A stretch of DNA of 64,000 nt from Pseudomonas fluorescens (GCF_902497875.1 NZ_CABVHY010000010.1:1-64000), one strand, 5' to 3'; shown: positions 36,611 to 46,708, counted from the stretch's first letter. Notes: generated by a model not told the origin, from the letters alone. A program made the numbers and translations.

Positions 36611-36639
36611 TTTATACCAGAAAGACCCCATTGCAACAA
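36611..36639 (-). promoter_or_regulatory. Candidate sigma-70 promoter of rpmB-rpmG
   Basis: On the minus strand TTGTTG and TATAAA are separated by exactly 17 bp. It predicts a leader of roughly 145 nt before rpmB. Confidence 0.5.
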
Positions 36640-37005
36640 CAGGCGATGTGATCTGCCTTTCTTGAAGTCCCGGTTTTCTTGCTCCGGGGGCCTCATTCAA
36701 AGGCTGCCGATGGAAATTACCGCTCGTCGCTGAACGTGTGACGTGTTGCCGTTTCACGCGGTTCAGCTATACAGATTACCCGTAAATGCCCCTGATCAAA
36801 CGAGGCAATTGAGGTGTTTTTCAGAAAAAACGCCCCTGGTCGTGTCAGAAAAAACCTCTCACCTGCCAATTTACCGCTTGAAAGACCACACGCCTGAAAC
36901 GCCAAACCGAAAAATTGGATAGTCATTTTCAAAAGAGGCCACTAGGGTAAGCCTTTTCCAGACTGCACTCGCAGATGGGCCTTCGATCTGCAAAGGAAAC
37001 CGAAT

Positions 37006-38592
37006 ATGCGCCTCGCTGCCCTACCGCTACTGCTCGCTCCCCTTCTGAGCCCGCTGGCCCATGCCGCCGCCCTGAGCGTCTGCACCGAGGCCAGCCCGGA
37101 AGGGTTCGACGTGGTGCAATACAACTCGCTGACCACCACCAATGCATCCGCCGACGTGCTGATGAATCGGCTGGTGGACTTCGACACCGCCAGCGGTAAA
37201 GTGGTGCCCAGCCTCGCTGACAGCTGGGAAGTTTCCACGGACGGCCTGACGTATGTCTTCAAGCTGCATCCACAGGTGAAATTCCATCGCACCGAGTACT
37301 TCAGCCCCAGCCGCGAGCTGACCGCAGAAGATGTGAAATTCAGCTTCGAGCGGATGCTTGACCCCGCCAACCCATGGCATAAGGTCGCCCAAAGCGGTTT
37401 CCCCCATGCGCAATCGATGCAGTTGCCGGCGCTGATCAAAAAGATCGACGCCCTCGACCCGCTGACAGTGCGGTTCACCCTCGACCACCCGGATTCGACC
37501 TTCCTCGCGACCCTGAGCATGGGCTTCGCCTCGATCTATTCGGCAGAATATGCCGACCAGCTACTCAAGGCCGGCACCCCGGAGAAACTCAACAGCCAGC
37601 CGATCGGCAGCGGCCCGTTCATCTTTGGGCGTTTCCAGAAGGACGCAGCGGTTCGCTACAAGGCCAACCGCGATTACTTCGGCGGCAAGCCTGCGGTAGA
37701 CACCCTGGTGTTCGCCATTACTCCGGACGCCAACGTGCGCCTGCAGAAACTGCGGCGCAACGAGTGCCAGATCGCCCTGTCGCCCAAACCTCTGGACGTG
37801 CAAGTCGCCGGCAAGGAATCGACGCTTAAAGTCGAGAGTACCGCGGCCTTCATGACGGGGTTTGTCGCCATCAACAGCCAGCACCCGCCGCTGGACAAGC
37901 CTGAAGTACGCCAGGCAATCAACCTCGCTTTCGACAAGTCCAGCTACCTCAAGGCCGTCTTCGAAGACACCGCCGAACCCGCCAACGGTCCTTACCCACC
38001 CAACACCTGGAGTTACGCCAAGGAGCTGCCGGGCTACCCCCACGACGTCGCCAAGGCGCGGGATCTGCTGGCCAGGGCTGGATTCAAGGACGGCTTCAAA
38101 ACCACTATCTGGACCCGCCCATCGGGCAGCCTGCTCAACCCCAACCCAAGTCTGGGCGCCCAGTTGTTGCAGGCGGATCTGGCCGAGGTCGGTATTCAGG
38201 CCGAGATTCGGGTCATCGAGTGGGGCGAGTTGATTCGCCGGGCCAAGGCCGGTGAGCACGACTTGCTGTTCATGGGCTGGGCTGGCGATAACGGCGACCC
38301 GGATAACTTCCTCACGCCGCAGTTTTCCTGCGCCGCGGTGAAATCCGGGACCAACTTCGCCCGCTACTGCGACCAGGGCCTGGACAAAGTGATCAGTGCC
38401 GGCAAGACCACCAGCGAGCAAGGTGTGCGCAGCATGCTCTACCACCAGGCTCAGGCGCAGATCCAGCAACAGGCGCTCTGGGTGCCACTGGCGCACCCGA
38501 CCGCCTTCGCCCTGACGCGCAAGGAGGTGCAGGGCTACCAGGTCAGCCCGTTCGGTCGCCAGGACTATTCAAAGGTTAGCATCAAGCCCTGA
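37006..38592 (+). CDS. ABC transporter periplasmic peptide-binding protein, DppA-like
   Basis: A 528-residue SBP family 5 protein. A signal peptide ends around SPLAHAAALSVC; the mature part has the dipeptide-binding features PSLADSWEVSTDGLTYVF, ANRDYFGGKPAVDTLVF and WAGDNGDPDNF. Dipeptide-binding proteins of this class deliver di- and tripeptides to the Dpp permease, or heme in some cases. No permease or ATPase genes adjoin, so it would work with a transporter encoded elsewhere. AAAGG lies upstream of the ATG. I recall PA5317 here, one of several P. aeruginosa DppA paralogues. Confidence 0.87.
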   Translation: MRLAALPLLLAPLLSPLAHAAALSVCTEASPEGFDVVQYNSLTTTNASADVLMNRLVDFDTASGKVVPSLADSWEVSTDGLTYVFKLHPQVKFHRTEYFSPSRELTAEDVKFSFERMLDPANPWHKVAQSGFPHAQSMQLPALIKKIDALDPLTVRFTLDHPDSTFLATLSMGFASIYSAEYADQLLKAGTPEKLNSQPIGSGPFIFGRFQKDAAVRYKANRDYFGGKPAVDTLVFAITPDANVRLQKLRRNECQIALSPKPLDVQVAGKESTLKVESTAAFMTGFVAINSQHPPLDKPEVRQAINLAFDKSSYLKAVFEDTAEPANGPYPPNTWSYAKELPGYPHDVAKARDLLARAGFKDGFKTTIWTRPSGSLLNPNPSLGAQLLQADLAEVGIQAEIRVIEWGELIRRAKAGEHDLLFMGWAGDNGDPDNFLTPQFSCAAVKSGTNFARYCDQGLDKVISAGKTTSEQGVRSMLYHQAQAQIQQQALWVPLAHPTAFALTRKEVQGYQVSPFGRQDYSKVSIKP

Positions 38593-38604
38593 GGCGCTCT
38601 ACGG

Positions 38605-39279
38605 CTACATCCAGCCGTACTCGGACATCGACAGCGGGTCGCCTTCACCGATGATGAAATGGTCGAGTACCCGCACATCGATCAGATCCAGCGCCTTCTG
38701 CAGGCGCTTGGTCAATACGCGGTCGGCCTGACTCGGCTCGGCGATGCCCGAAGGGTGGTTGTGGCACAGGATCAAGGCCGCCGCGTTGTACGCCAACGCG
38801 CGCTTGACCACCTCCCGGGGATAGACGCTGGTGGTGTCGATCGAGCCTCTGAACAACGCCTCGAACCCCAGCACGCGATGCTTGGTATCCAAAAACAGAC
38901 AGCCAAACACTTCATGCGGCTCATGCCGAAGCAACGCTTTGAGGTAGTCGCGCACGACTAACGGACTGTCCAGCACCGAGCCCCGCCGCAGCCTTTCAGC
39001 CAAATGCCGCCGGGCCATCTCCAGCACTGCCTGCAATTGAGCGAACTTCGCCGGGCCCAGGCCCAACTGGTGGCTGAATGTCAGCTGATCCGCTTCCAGC
39101 AACGCCCGCAGGCTGCCAAATTGAAGCAACAAGTGTCGCGCAAGATCGACTGCGCTTTTGCCACTGACCCCGGTTCGTAGAAAGATCGCCAGTAACTCGG
39201 CATCGGAAAGACTGGCCGAACCCTGCTCCAGAAGTTTCTCCCGCGGACGCTCCGCCGCAGGCCAATCGCGAATGCTCAT
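38605..39279 (-). CDS. radC: RadC family protein (JAB/MPN domain)
   Basis: A 224-residue protein with an N-terminal HhH-like region and a C-terminal JAB1/MPN domain. The metal motif [16 protein letters not shown] carries the expected His-x-His and downstream Asp/Ser, and [16 protein letters not shown] is the RadC signature. RadC was once thought to be a repair gene but its function remains unclear; JAB domains elsewhere are metallopeptidases. It is convergent with the peptide-binding gene and divergent from coaBC. Confidence 0.93.
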   Translation of the reverse strand: MSIRDWPAAERPREKLLEQGSASLSDAELLAIFLRTGVSGKSAVDLARHLLLQFGSLRALLEADQLTFSHQLGLGPAKFAQLQAVLEMARRHLAERLRRGSVLDSPLVVRDYLKALLRHEPHEVFGCLFLDTKHRVLGFEALFRGSIDTTSVYPREVVKRALAYNAAALILCHNHPSGIAEPSQADRVLTKRLQKALDLIDVRVLDHFIIGEGDPLSMSEYGWM

Positions 39280-39409
39280 AGCACCTCCATGTGTGTGGGC
39301 GCCGCTGTTCCGTGGCGGTCGCTGTGCTATCTTAGCCCATCTTTTTAGCGTGCGATTTCACCTGGGGAGGGGTATTGCGCGCAGTCATCACTGAACTAAA
39401 GGCAAGCCT

Positions 39410-40618
39410 ATGCAGCGTCTGTATCGGAAACGCATTGTTCTCGGCGTCGGCGGCGGCATTGCCGCCTATAAGAGCGCCGAACTGGTTCGCCGACTCCTCG
39501 ACCAAGGCGCAGAAGTGCGCGTGGTCATGACCCGAGGCGGCAGTGAATTCATCACCCCGCTGACCATGCAGGCCCTGTCCGGGCACCCGGTCCATATGGA
39601 CCTGCTCGACCCGGCAGCCGAAGCCGCGATGGGCCATATCGAGCTGGCGAAGTGGGCCGATCTGGTGCTGATCGCCCCCGCCACCGCGGACCTGATCGCC
39701 CGTCTGGCCCAGGGCATCGCCGATGACCTGTTGACCACCCTGGTACTGGCCACCGACGCCACCGTCGCTATTGCCCCGGCCATGAACCAGGCCATGTGGC
39801 GCGATCCTGCCACCCAGGCCAACACTCAACTGCTCGAAAGCCGCGGCCTGCGGGTGTTCGGTCCGGCCTCCGGAAGCCAGGCCTGTGGCGACGTCGGCAT
39901 GGGCCGCATGCTCGAAGCCGACGACCTCGCGCTCTGTGCCGCCGAGTGTTTCAAGCGCCGGTCGCTGACCGGCAAACACGTGCTGATCACTGCCGGCCCG
40001 ACCCAGGAAAACATCGACCCGGTACGCTACATCACCAACCACAGCTCCGGAAAAATGGGCTTCGCCTTGGCGGAAGCCGCTGTCGAGGCCGGCGCCCGCG
40101 TGACCCTGATCACCGGCCCGGTACATTTGCCGACCCCGGACCGGGTAACCCGAATCGATGTGGTCAGCGCCCGGGACATGCTCGCCGCCTGCGAAGCCGC
40201 GATCCCCTGCGACCTGTTCATCGCCTCCGCGGCGGTCGCCGACTACCGTCCCGAAGTCGTTGCCCCACAGAAACTCAAGAAAGACCCTACGAACGGCGAC
40301 GGCTTGTTGCTGCAGATGGTGCGCAACCCAGACATTCTGGCCACCATCGCCACCCGTCCCGACCGTCCGTTCAGTGTCGGCTTCGCTGCTGAAACCGAAC
40401 ATCTGCTCGACTACGCTGCACGCAAATTGAAAGACAAAAACCTTGATCTGATCGTTGCCAACGATGTCGCCAACCCGAGCATTGGCTTCAACAGCGAGGA
40501 AAACGCCTGCAGCGTAATTGACCGGGAGTTGCACGCAACTCTCTTTGCCCAGACCAGCAAGAGCAAGATTGCTCGCCAGCTGATCACATTTATCGCCGAA
40601 CGTCTGAACCAGGTTTAA
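39410..40618 (+). CDS. coaBC: Bifunctional phosphopantothenoylcysteine decarboxylase/synthetase
   Basis: A 402-residue fusion (Dfp) for steps two and three of CoA synthesis. The N-terminal flavoprotein CoaC domain has [16 protein letters not shown] and the active-site NQAMW and a catalytic cysteine in [15 protein letters not shown]; the C-terminal CoaB domain has [25 protein letters not shown]. Both active regions are intact. dut starts 5 bp after the stop, so the two are cotranscribed. Confidence 0.96.
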   Translation: MQRLYRKRIVLGVGGGIAAYKSAELVRRLLDQGAEVRVVMTRGGSEFITPLTMQALSGHPVHMDLLDPAAEAAMGHIELAKWADLVLIAPATADLIARLAQGIADDLLTTLVLATDATVAIAPAMNQAMWRDPATQANTQLLESRGLRVFGPASGSQACGDVGMGRMLEADDLALCAAECFKRRSLTGKHVLITAGPTQENIDPVRYITNHSSGKMGFALAEAAVEAGARVTLITGPVHLPTPDRVTRIDVVSARDMLAACEAAIPCDLFIASAAVADYRPEVVAPQKLKKDPTNGDGLLLQMVRNPDILATIATRPDRPFSVGFAAETEHLLDYAARKLKDKNLDLIVANDVANPSIGFNSEENACSVIDRELHATLFAQTSKSKIARQLITFIAERLNQV

Positions 40619-40623
40619 CTCGC

Positions 40624-41079
40624 ATGCACGCTTTACAAGCCAAGATCCTCGACCCACGCATTGGCAACGAATTCCCGCTGCCGCAGTACGCCACACCGGG
40701 TTCCGCCGGCCTCGATCTGCGGGCCATGCTGGAAAAAGACACCGTCATCAAGCCAGGCGAAACCCTGCTGATCCCTACCGGCCTGTCGGTGTACATCGGC
40801 GATCCGGGTTTGGCGGCGCTGATTCTGCCGCGCTCAGGCTTAGGCCATAAACACGGCATCGTGCTGGGCAATCTGGTCGGCCTGATCGACTCCGATTATC
40901 AGGGCCCGCTGATGGTGTCGTGCTGGAACCGTGGCCAGACCGATTTCAACATCGTGATTGGCGAGCGCCTGGCCCAATTGGTGCTGGTGCCCGTGGTTCA
41001 AGCGCACTTCGAGTTGGTCGAAGAGTTCGATGAAACCCAGCGCGGCACTGGCGGTTTTGGCCACTCCGGCAGCCATTGA
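40624..41079 (+). CDS. dut: Deoxyuridine 5'-triphosphate nucleotidohydrolase
   Basis: A 151-residue trimeric dUTPase with all five motifs: [36 protein letters not shown] and the C-terminal [10 protein letters not shown]. It removes dUTP and supplies dUMP for thymidylate. It is coupled to coaBC, 5 bp upstream. Confidence 0.97.
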   Translation: MHALQAKILDPRIGNEFPLPQYATPGSAGLDLRAMLEKDTVIKPGETLLIPTGLSVYIGDPGLAALILPRSGLGHKHGIVLGNLVGLIDSDYQGPLMVSCWNRGQTDFNIVIGERLAQLVLVPVVQAHFELVEEFDETQRGTGGFGHSGSH

Positions 41080-41087
41080 TCACACAA

Positions 41088-41110
41088 AGGCCGGGCGTCC
41101 TGCCCGGCCT
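41088..41110 (+). terminator. Hairpin after dut
   Basis: AGGCCGGGC pairs perfectly with GCCCGGCCT over a 5-base loop, 8 bp after the dut stop, but no T-run follows. It may be an imperfect terminator or a barrier before algC. Confidence 0.45.
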
Positions 41111-41341
41111 GAAACCTGCACTTTGTATTTCAGGGACGAAATAATTGCGCAGGCTTCATTCGGAAGCTTTAGCGCCGAAAATCAAGGCATTGACGGGCCA
41201 TTCGGTCGCAGATTCTGGTGGCATGGCCTTTGCACACCACGAACTCTCTGCCGAATACGCCGTCATATCCTTCACTTTGAGACTGCCGACGAGTTTTTCA
41301 CAGGCAGGTCCAGCCACTTTCGAGATGGAGCATTTCCAGAA

Positions 41342-42739
41342 ATGAGCACCCCAGGCCAAGTCGCACCGAAGTTCCCCGACAGCATTTTCCGCGCCTATGA
41401 CATCCGCGGCACCGTCCCGGAATTCTTGAACGCTGAAACCGCTTACTGGCTCGGCCGCGCCATCGGCTCCCAGAGCCTGGCCCAGGACGAACCAAACGTT
41501 TCCGTTGGCCGCGATGGCCGCCTGTCCGGCCCAGAGCTGGTGGAACGACTGATCCAGGGCCTGGCCGACAGCGGTTGCCACGTCAGCGATGTCGGCCTGG
41601 TACCAACGCCTGCGCTGTATTACGCCGCCAACGTACTGGCCGGCAAATCCGGGGTGATGCTTACCGGTAGCCACAACCCGTCGAACTACAACGGCTTCAA
41701 GATTGTCATTGCTGGTGACACCTTGGCGAACGAACAGATCCAGGCCTTGCACGAACGCCTCAAGACCAACAACCTGAGCAGCGGCAAGGGCAGCATCACC
41801 AAGGTCGAGATCCTCGATCGCTACAACACCGAAATCGTCCAGGACATCAAACTGGCTCGCCGGCTGAAAGTGGTAGTCGATTGCGGCAACGGCGCCGCCG
41901 GCGTGATCGCCCCTCAACTGATCGAAGCCCTGAACTGCGAAGTCATCCCGCTGTTCTGCGAAGTCGACGGCAACTTCCCGAACCATCACCCGGATCCGGG
42001 CAAGCCTGAAAACCTCGTTGACCTGATCGCCAAGGTCAAGGAAACCAATGCCGACCTGGGCCTGGCCTTCGACGGCGATGGCGACCGTGTAGGCGTCGTC
42101 ACCAACACCGGCAGCATCGTCTTCCCGGACCGCCTGCTGATGCTGTTCGCCCGCGACGTCGTGGCGCGCAACCCGGATGCGGAAATCATCTTCGACGTCA
42201 AATGCACCCGCCGCCTGACCCCATTGATCAAGGAATACGGTGGTCGTCCGCTAATGTGGAAGACCGGTCATTCGTTGATCAAAAAGAAAATGAAGCAAAC
42301 TGGCGCTCTGTTGGCCGGTGAAATGAGCGGGCATATCTTCTTCAAGGAACGCTGGTTCGGTTTCGACGACGGCATCTACAGCGCCGCGCGGCTACTGGAG
42401 ATCCTCAGCAAGGAAAAATCCACTGCGGAAGAATTGTTTGCAACCTTCCCGAACGATATTTCTACGCCGGAAATCAATATCCATGTGACCGAAGAGAGCA
42501 AATTCAGCATCATTGATGCACTGCACGACGCGCAGTGGGGCGAAGGTGCCAAACTGACCACCATTGATGGTGTGCGGGTCGACTACGCCGAAGGCTGGGG
42601 TCTGGTTCGCGCCTCCAACACCACACCGGTGCTGGTACTGCGTTTCGAGGCTGATACCGAGGCCGAGTTGCAGCGCATCAAGGACGTGTTCCACGCCCAG
42701 CTGAAACGTGTTGCCCCTGATCTACAACTACCGTTCTGA
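41342..42739 (+). CDS. algC: Phosphomannomutase/phosphoglucomutase AlgC
   Basis: A 465-residue enzyme of usual short AlgC length. Ser110 in TGSHNPSNYNGFK is the phosphoserine, the metal site is AFDGDGDRV, the sugar-binding loop is EMSGHIFF and the phosphate site is RASNTTPVLVLRF. It makes mannose-1-P and glucose-1-P for alginate, LPS and Psl-type polysaccharides. The frame is open upstream to 40958 but no homology to a coding region is seen there, so the ATG at 41342 is used. argB follows 29 bp later. Confidence 0.95.
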   Translation: MSTPGQVAPKFPDSIFRAYDIRGTVPEFLNAETAYWLGRAIGSQSLAQDEPNVSVGRDGRLSGPELVERLIQGLADSGCHVSDVGLVPTPALYYAANVLAGKSGVMLTGSHNPSNYNGFKIVIAGDTLANEQIQALHERLKTNNLSSGKGSITKVEILDRYNTEIVQDIKLARRLKVVVDCGNGAAGVIAPQLIEALNCEVIPLFCEVDGNFPNHHPDPGKPENLVDLIAKVKETNADLGLAFDGDGDRVGVVTNTGSIVFPDRLLMLFARDVVARNPDAEIIFDVKCTRRLTPLIKEYGGRPLMWKTGHSLIKKKMKQTGALLAGEMSGHIFFKERWFGFDDGIYSAARLLEILSKEKSTAEELFATFPNDISTPEINIHVTEESKFSIIDALHDAQWGEGAKLTTIDGVRVDYAEGWGLVRASNTTPVLVLRFEADTEAELQRIKDVFHAQLKRVAPDLQLPF

Positions 42740-42768
42740 TTGACTAGATAGTTTCACCGGAGCCCTGA

Positions 42769-43674
<906 letters not shown>

Positions 43675-43724
43675 GTCATTGCTGCTGACCGAATACCGGC
43701 AGTATTGGCATCAGAAGCCTTAAT

Positions 43725-43807
43725 GGATCGCAGCCTCCGGCCGCTCCTGCACACATTTTCGGATGTACGAAAATTGTGTAGGAGCTGTCGGAAGCTGCGA
43801 TCTTTTT
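43725..43807. repeat. REP pair, TAGGAGCTGTCGGAAGCTGCGATC class
   Basis: GATCGCAGCCTCCGGCCGCTCC and the inverted GTAGGAGCTGTCGGAAGC with GCGATCTTTTTT. It lies between argB and the accessory cassette and partly overlaps its upstream side. Confidence 0.82.
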
Positions 43808-43814
43808 TGTCAGC

Positions 43815-43852
43815 TAGGGAAACGTCTTACCAGACTTAGCGAAACGTCTGAC
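43815..43852 (+). promoter_or_regulatory. Paired direct repeat, likely operator of the argB-pyrE cassette
   Basis: TAGGGAAACGTCTTAC (43815-43830) and TAGCGAAACGTCTGAC (43837-43852) match at 14 of 16 positions, including the identical 9-mer GAAACGTCT, with start points exactly 22 bp (two helical turns) apart. They lie about 60-90 bp upstream of the first cassette gene. That is a typical arrangement for two regulator dimers bound to one face. Confidence 0.6.
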
Positions 43853-43908
43853 ATCACTCAAAAATTAATCCATCTAGCATCTTCCATGAATCCACGGGAG
43901 ATCGACTC

Positions 43909-44178
43909 ATGCAAAAAAACCACGTTCCATACGGCAGTGATGTTTCTGCGGGCACCTACGAATGCGTGGACTGCGGCCATCTGTATTCGAATCAGGCAAA
44001 AAAATCGATGCCGCCCTGCCCTCAGTACAAACCGGCCACTCACACACTCAACGGCTGGAAGATTCTGACGGGCCAAGGTGATGCCGTTAAGGATCCGTAT
44101 CCGAACAAGGCCGATAAACCCACCGAGAGCAAAGACGCCACACAGTCCGGCGACGCCAGTACCGCCAGCAAAAAATAA
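43909..44178 (+). CDS. Small zinc-ribbon-like protein of unknown function
   Basis: An 89-residue protein. The N-terminal 50 residues contain a CxxC pair (YECVDCGHLY) and a later cysteine in MPPCPQY, giving a possible three-cysteine zinc ribbon in which the fourth ligand would have to be His or Asp. Residues 55 onward are polar and Lys/Ser/Thr/Asp-rich, probably disordered. I do not recognise a family beyond a zinc-ribbon resemblance. It is the first gene of a three-gene cassette, 17 bp before the next. Confidence 0.7.
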   Translation: MQKNHVPYGSDVSAGTYECVDCGHLYSNQAKKSMPPCPQYKPATHTLNGWKILTGQGDAVKDPYPNKADKPTESKDATQSGDASTASKK

Positions 44179-44195
44179 TCTCGGGGGAGTGAGCC

Positions 44196-44768
44196 ATGCA
44201 GATCTCTTTCAAGATCGACGCCCAAGCCTTCGATCTGGAGCAAAAGGAACCGGTCAAAAAGACCCTGCGGATTTCCGACAACGAAATCGCCCACGCCTTA
44301 GAGCGAATTGCCAAGGCCAGTCTGACCGAATACTTGAAAATGCTGGTCGAAGGCGGCATGCCCAGCAGGGCTGACGAGGCGAAGCAAGATCGACTTCTCT
44401 ATCTGATTCAAAGTTACTTCGGGCAAACGTTGCCGACTGAATCGCAGATATCGACGATTTTTCAGCTCACCCAGAGCCAGAGCAAGACCCTGCTCAAAAA
44501 CACCGTGTCACGCTTTCGCAACCAGCTTGATGTGATTCTTCGCAACAGCATGAGAGCGGTGATCGAATCAGCGGAACATGCGCAAACCGTCTATCTGGTG
44601 GTGATCAATTCTGACGTCATCCGTGACGAGTTGAACATGCTGATCACCCAGAACCAGCCGACATTCAAACCCATCACCAAGCGCAAAGGCAGCGCCGGGC
44701 AGTTCGAGATCAGCGAAGATTCCCACGATTTGCTGTGCGCAACCCTAGGGCTCAATGCCGTTCAGTGA
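44196..44768 (+). CDS. Hypothetical protein with an HTH-like middle region
   Basis: A 190-residue protein that I do not recognise. Residues about 60-115 are helical and include TESQISTIFQLTQSQSKTLLK, which reads like a helix-turn-helix preceding a long helix; residues about 120-160 look alpha/beta (TVYLVVINSDVIRDELNML). This could be a DNA-binding or signalling protein, but that is inference. The ribosome-binding site is a clear GGGGGAG. The 3' end overlaps the next gene by 14 bp, so the two are coupled. Confidence 0.65.
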   Translation: MQISFKIDAQAFDLEQKEPVKKTLRISDNEIAHALERIAKASLTEYLKMLVEGGMPSRADEAKQDRLLYLIQSYFGQTLPTESQISTIFQLTQSQSKTLLKNTVSRFRNQLDVILRNSMRAVIESAEHAQTVYLVVINSDVIRDELNMLITQNQPTFKPITKRKGSAGQFEISEDSHDLLCATLGLNAVQ

Positions 44769-45138
44769 CATTGTCGCGGTCAGCGGATTACTGCTGACCC
44801 TAACCACCTTCATGTTCAACCTGGCCTGGCCCAGGTTGCATGAGGCGCTGGAACTGGATGAAAACCAGTCAGGCCCGCTGGCTAGAAAGCGCAGCCGGAA
44901 AAAGATAACAGCCGTTTTGCTCGGCTGTGCCCTCCCCTTGCTGAGCGCTTTCTCGGCGCTCTTTTACGTCAATCTGCCGGCCGCCGTTCGCATCATGCGC
45001 ACCAGCACCCTGGATCTGTGGGATTTCGATGTCGATCGGACGCTGTACGTAATGGTCGTCCAGGCACTGTTGGTGTTCGCGCTCTTCAACGTCCGGCTGA
45101 CAATCCGGCTCGTGACCAAATGGCGAAAATTACGATAA
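44755..45138 (+). CDS. Hypothetical membrane protein
   Basis: A 127-residue protein with three likely membrane spans (residues near 8-25, 50-72 and 100-120) joined by a polar loop rich in basic residues (RKRSRKK). I do not recognise the family. It overlaps the end of the HTH-like gene by 14 bp and ends the cassette before the terminator shared with pyrE. The arrangement of soluble plus membrane protein is suggestive of a small sensing or effector unit. Confidence 0.65.
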   Translation: MPFSDIVAVSGLLLTLTTFMFNLAWPRLHEALELDENQSGPLARKRSRKKITAVLLGCALPLLSAFSALFYVNLPAAVRIMRTSTLDLWDFDVDRTLYVMVVQALLVFALFNVRLTIRLVTKWRKLR

Positions 45139-45160
45139 CAGCGTCGCAGGAGCTTTGAGA

Positions 45161-45188
45161 AAGGCCCTGTGAAGACAGGGCCTGTTTT
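45161..45188. terminator. Terminator shared by the cassette and pyrE
   Basis: AGGCCCTGT and ACAGGGCCT form a 9-bp stem with a GAAG loop, followed by GTTTT. It is between two convergent genes and has T-rich sequence on the plus-strand side; on the minus side the run is short. Confidence 0.8.
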
Positions 45189-45190
45189 AC

Positions 45191-45832
45191 TCAGATGCCG
45201 TACTGCGCCCGATAGGCTTCGACTGCCGGCAGGTGCTGCTTGAGCTGCGGATCATCGGCCAGGAACTGCAGAACCTGAGCCAGGGATACGATGCTGACCA
45301 CCGGGATACCGAAGTCTCGCTCGACTTCCTGGATCGCCGACAACTCGCCGTTGCCGCGCTCCTGGCGGTTCAGGGCGATCAACACACCGGCCGCCTTGGC
45401 GCCCTGGGCCTGGATGATTTGCATCACCTCGCGGATCGCCGTGCCGGCGGTGATCACGTCATCGATGATCAGTACATCGCCAGCCAATGGCGCGCCAACC
45501 AGGCTGCCGCCTTCGCCGTGGGCCTTGGCTTCCTTGCGGTTGAAACACCATGGCAGATCGAGCTGATGGTGTTCAGCCAGTGCCACAGCCGTCGTCGCCG
45601 CCAAAGGTATGCCTTTGTAGGCCGGGCCGAACAGCACGTCGAAAGAAATTCCGCTTTCAACAATGGCCGCCGCGTAAAAACGACCGAGTTGCGCCAGGGC
45701 CGAACCGCTGTTGAACAGACCGGCATTGAAGAAGTAAGGACTGGTACGTCCGGACTTCAGGGTGAACTCACCGAAGCGCAAAACGCCGCGATCGATGGCA
45801 AAACGAATGAAATCGCGCTGATACGCCTGCAT
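45191..45832 (-). CDS. pyrE: Orotate phosphoribosyltransferase
   Basis: A 213-residue enzyme of pyrimidine synthesis that makes OMP from orotate and PRPP. The PRPP-binding motif is [17 protein letters not shown]. It is divergent from crc, an order conserved in pseudomonads. Confidence 0.97.
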   Translation of the reverse strand: MQAYQRDFIRFAIDRGVLRFGEFTLKSGRTSPYFFNAGLFNSGSALAQLGRFYAAAIVESGISFDVLFGPAYKGIPLAATTAVALAEHHQLDLPWCFNRKEAKAHGEGGSLVGAPLAGDVLIIDDVITAGTAIREVMQIIQAQGAKAAGVLIALNRQERGNGELSAIQEVERDFGIPVVSIVSLAQVLQFLADDPQLKQHLPAVEAYRAQYGI

Positions 45833-45876
45833 GAAAAAAGCCCCAATATCACGGATTTAGCTAATTAGGTAGACCT

Positions 45877-45891
45877 CGGGTATCATACCCG
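45877..45891. promoter_or_regulatory. 15-bp palindrome in the pyrE-crc gap
   Basis: CGGGTATCATACCCG is perfectly symmetric about its central C and lies 23 bp before crc. TATCAT inside it could be a -10 hexamer, so a bound protein would compete with RNA polymerase. Confidence 0.45.
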
Positions 45892-45913
45892 CACGCGATT
45901 TTTGGGGCCACAT

Positions 45914-46693
45914 ATGCGGATCATCAGTGTGAACGTCAATGGTATTCAGGCTGCAGTCGAGCGTGGTTTGCTCAGTTGGCTGCAAGCACAGAATGCCGAC
46001 GTCATCTGCTTGCAGGACACCCGCGCCTCCGCCTTTGAACTGGACGACCCAGCCTTCCAACTGGATGGCTACTTCCTTTATGCCTGCGAAGCCGAAGTCC
46101 CCGCCCAAGGTGGCGTGGCTTTATATTCGCGGCTGCAACCGAAGGCTGTCATCAGCGGTCTCGGTTTCGAGACGGCAGACCGCTACGGGCGCTACCTGCA
46201 AGCCGATTTCGACAAGGTCAGCATCGCGACCTTGCTGCTTCCATCAGGGCAGAATGGCGATGAAGACTTGAACCAGAAGTTCAAGCTTATGGACGACTTC
46301 GCCCGCTATCTGGATAAACAGCGGCGCAAACGGCGCGAGTACATTTATTGTGGCTCGCTCTACGTGGCGCAACAGAAGCTGGATATCAAGAACTGGCGCG
46401 ACAGCCAGCAATCCCCGGGTTTCCTGGCGCCGGAACGGGCCTGGATGGACGAGATTGTCGGCAACATGGGCTATGTCGATGCCCTGCGTGAAGTCAGCCG
46501 TGAAGGTGACCAGTACAGCTGGTGGCCGGACAACGAACAGGCCGAGATGCTCAACCTGGGCTGGCGTTTCGACTACCAGCTGCTGACTCCGGGCTTGCGT
46601 CGTTTCGTCCGTAGCGCACGCCTGCCACGTCAGCCGCGCTTCTCGCAGCATGCACCGCTGATTGTGGATTACGACTGGACGCTGACCATCTAA
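45914..46693 (+). CDS. crc: Catabolite repression control protein Crc
   Basis: A 259-residue protein of the endonuclease/exonuclease/phosphatase fold; MRIISVNVNGIQAAVERG and HAPLIVDYDW mark the two ends of the domain. Crc has lost nuclease function and works with Hfq to block translation of A-rich target mRNAs in carbon catabolite repression. The ATG at 45914 gives the family length; an in-frame TTG four codons earlier was rejected. It is divergent from pyrE. Confidence 0.97.
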   Translation: MRIISVNVNGIQAAVERGLLSWLQAQNADVICLQDTRASAFELDDPAFQLDGYFLYACEAEVPAQGGVALYSRLQPKAVISGLGFETADRYGRYLQADFDKVSIATLLLPSGQNGDEDLNQKFKLMDDFARYLDKQRRKRREYIYCGSLYVAQQKLDIKNWRDSQQSPGFLAPERAWMDEIVGNMGYVDALREVSREGDQYSWWPDNEQAEMLNLGWRFDYQLLTPGLRRFVRSARLPRQPRFSQHAPLIVDYDWTLTI

Positions 46694-46708
46694 GCGTTTT
46701 TTCGCAGC

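Larger units (their letters stand above)
36461..37005. other. 545-bp divergent gap between rpmB and a peptide-binding protein gene
   Basis: No convincing gene is seen. On the rpmB side there is a hairpin (36486-36504) and a sigma-70-like promoter (36611-36639). On the other side TCAGAAAAAAC occurs twice (36821-36831 and 36845-36855), the first copy also forming an imperfect 9-bp stem with GGTGTTTTT at 36813. These may be control sites of the downstream transporter gene. Confidence 0.5.

Noticed and set aside
36482-36733. Small plus-strand frame in the rpmB leader gap
   Set aside because: Composition is unlike a folded protein, there is no ribosome-binding site, and it lies over the promoter region of rpmB.
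40958-41341. In-frame upstream extension of algC running through the end of dut
   Set aside because: It would overlap dut in another frame and has no AlgC-like sequence. Longer AlgC forms exist in some pseudomonads but do not look like this region.
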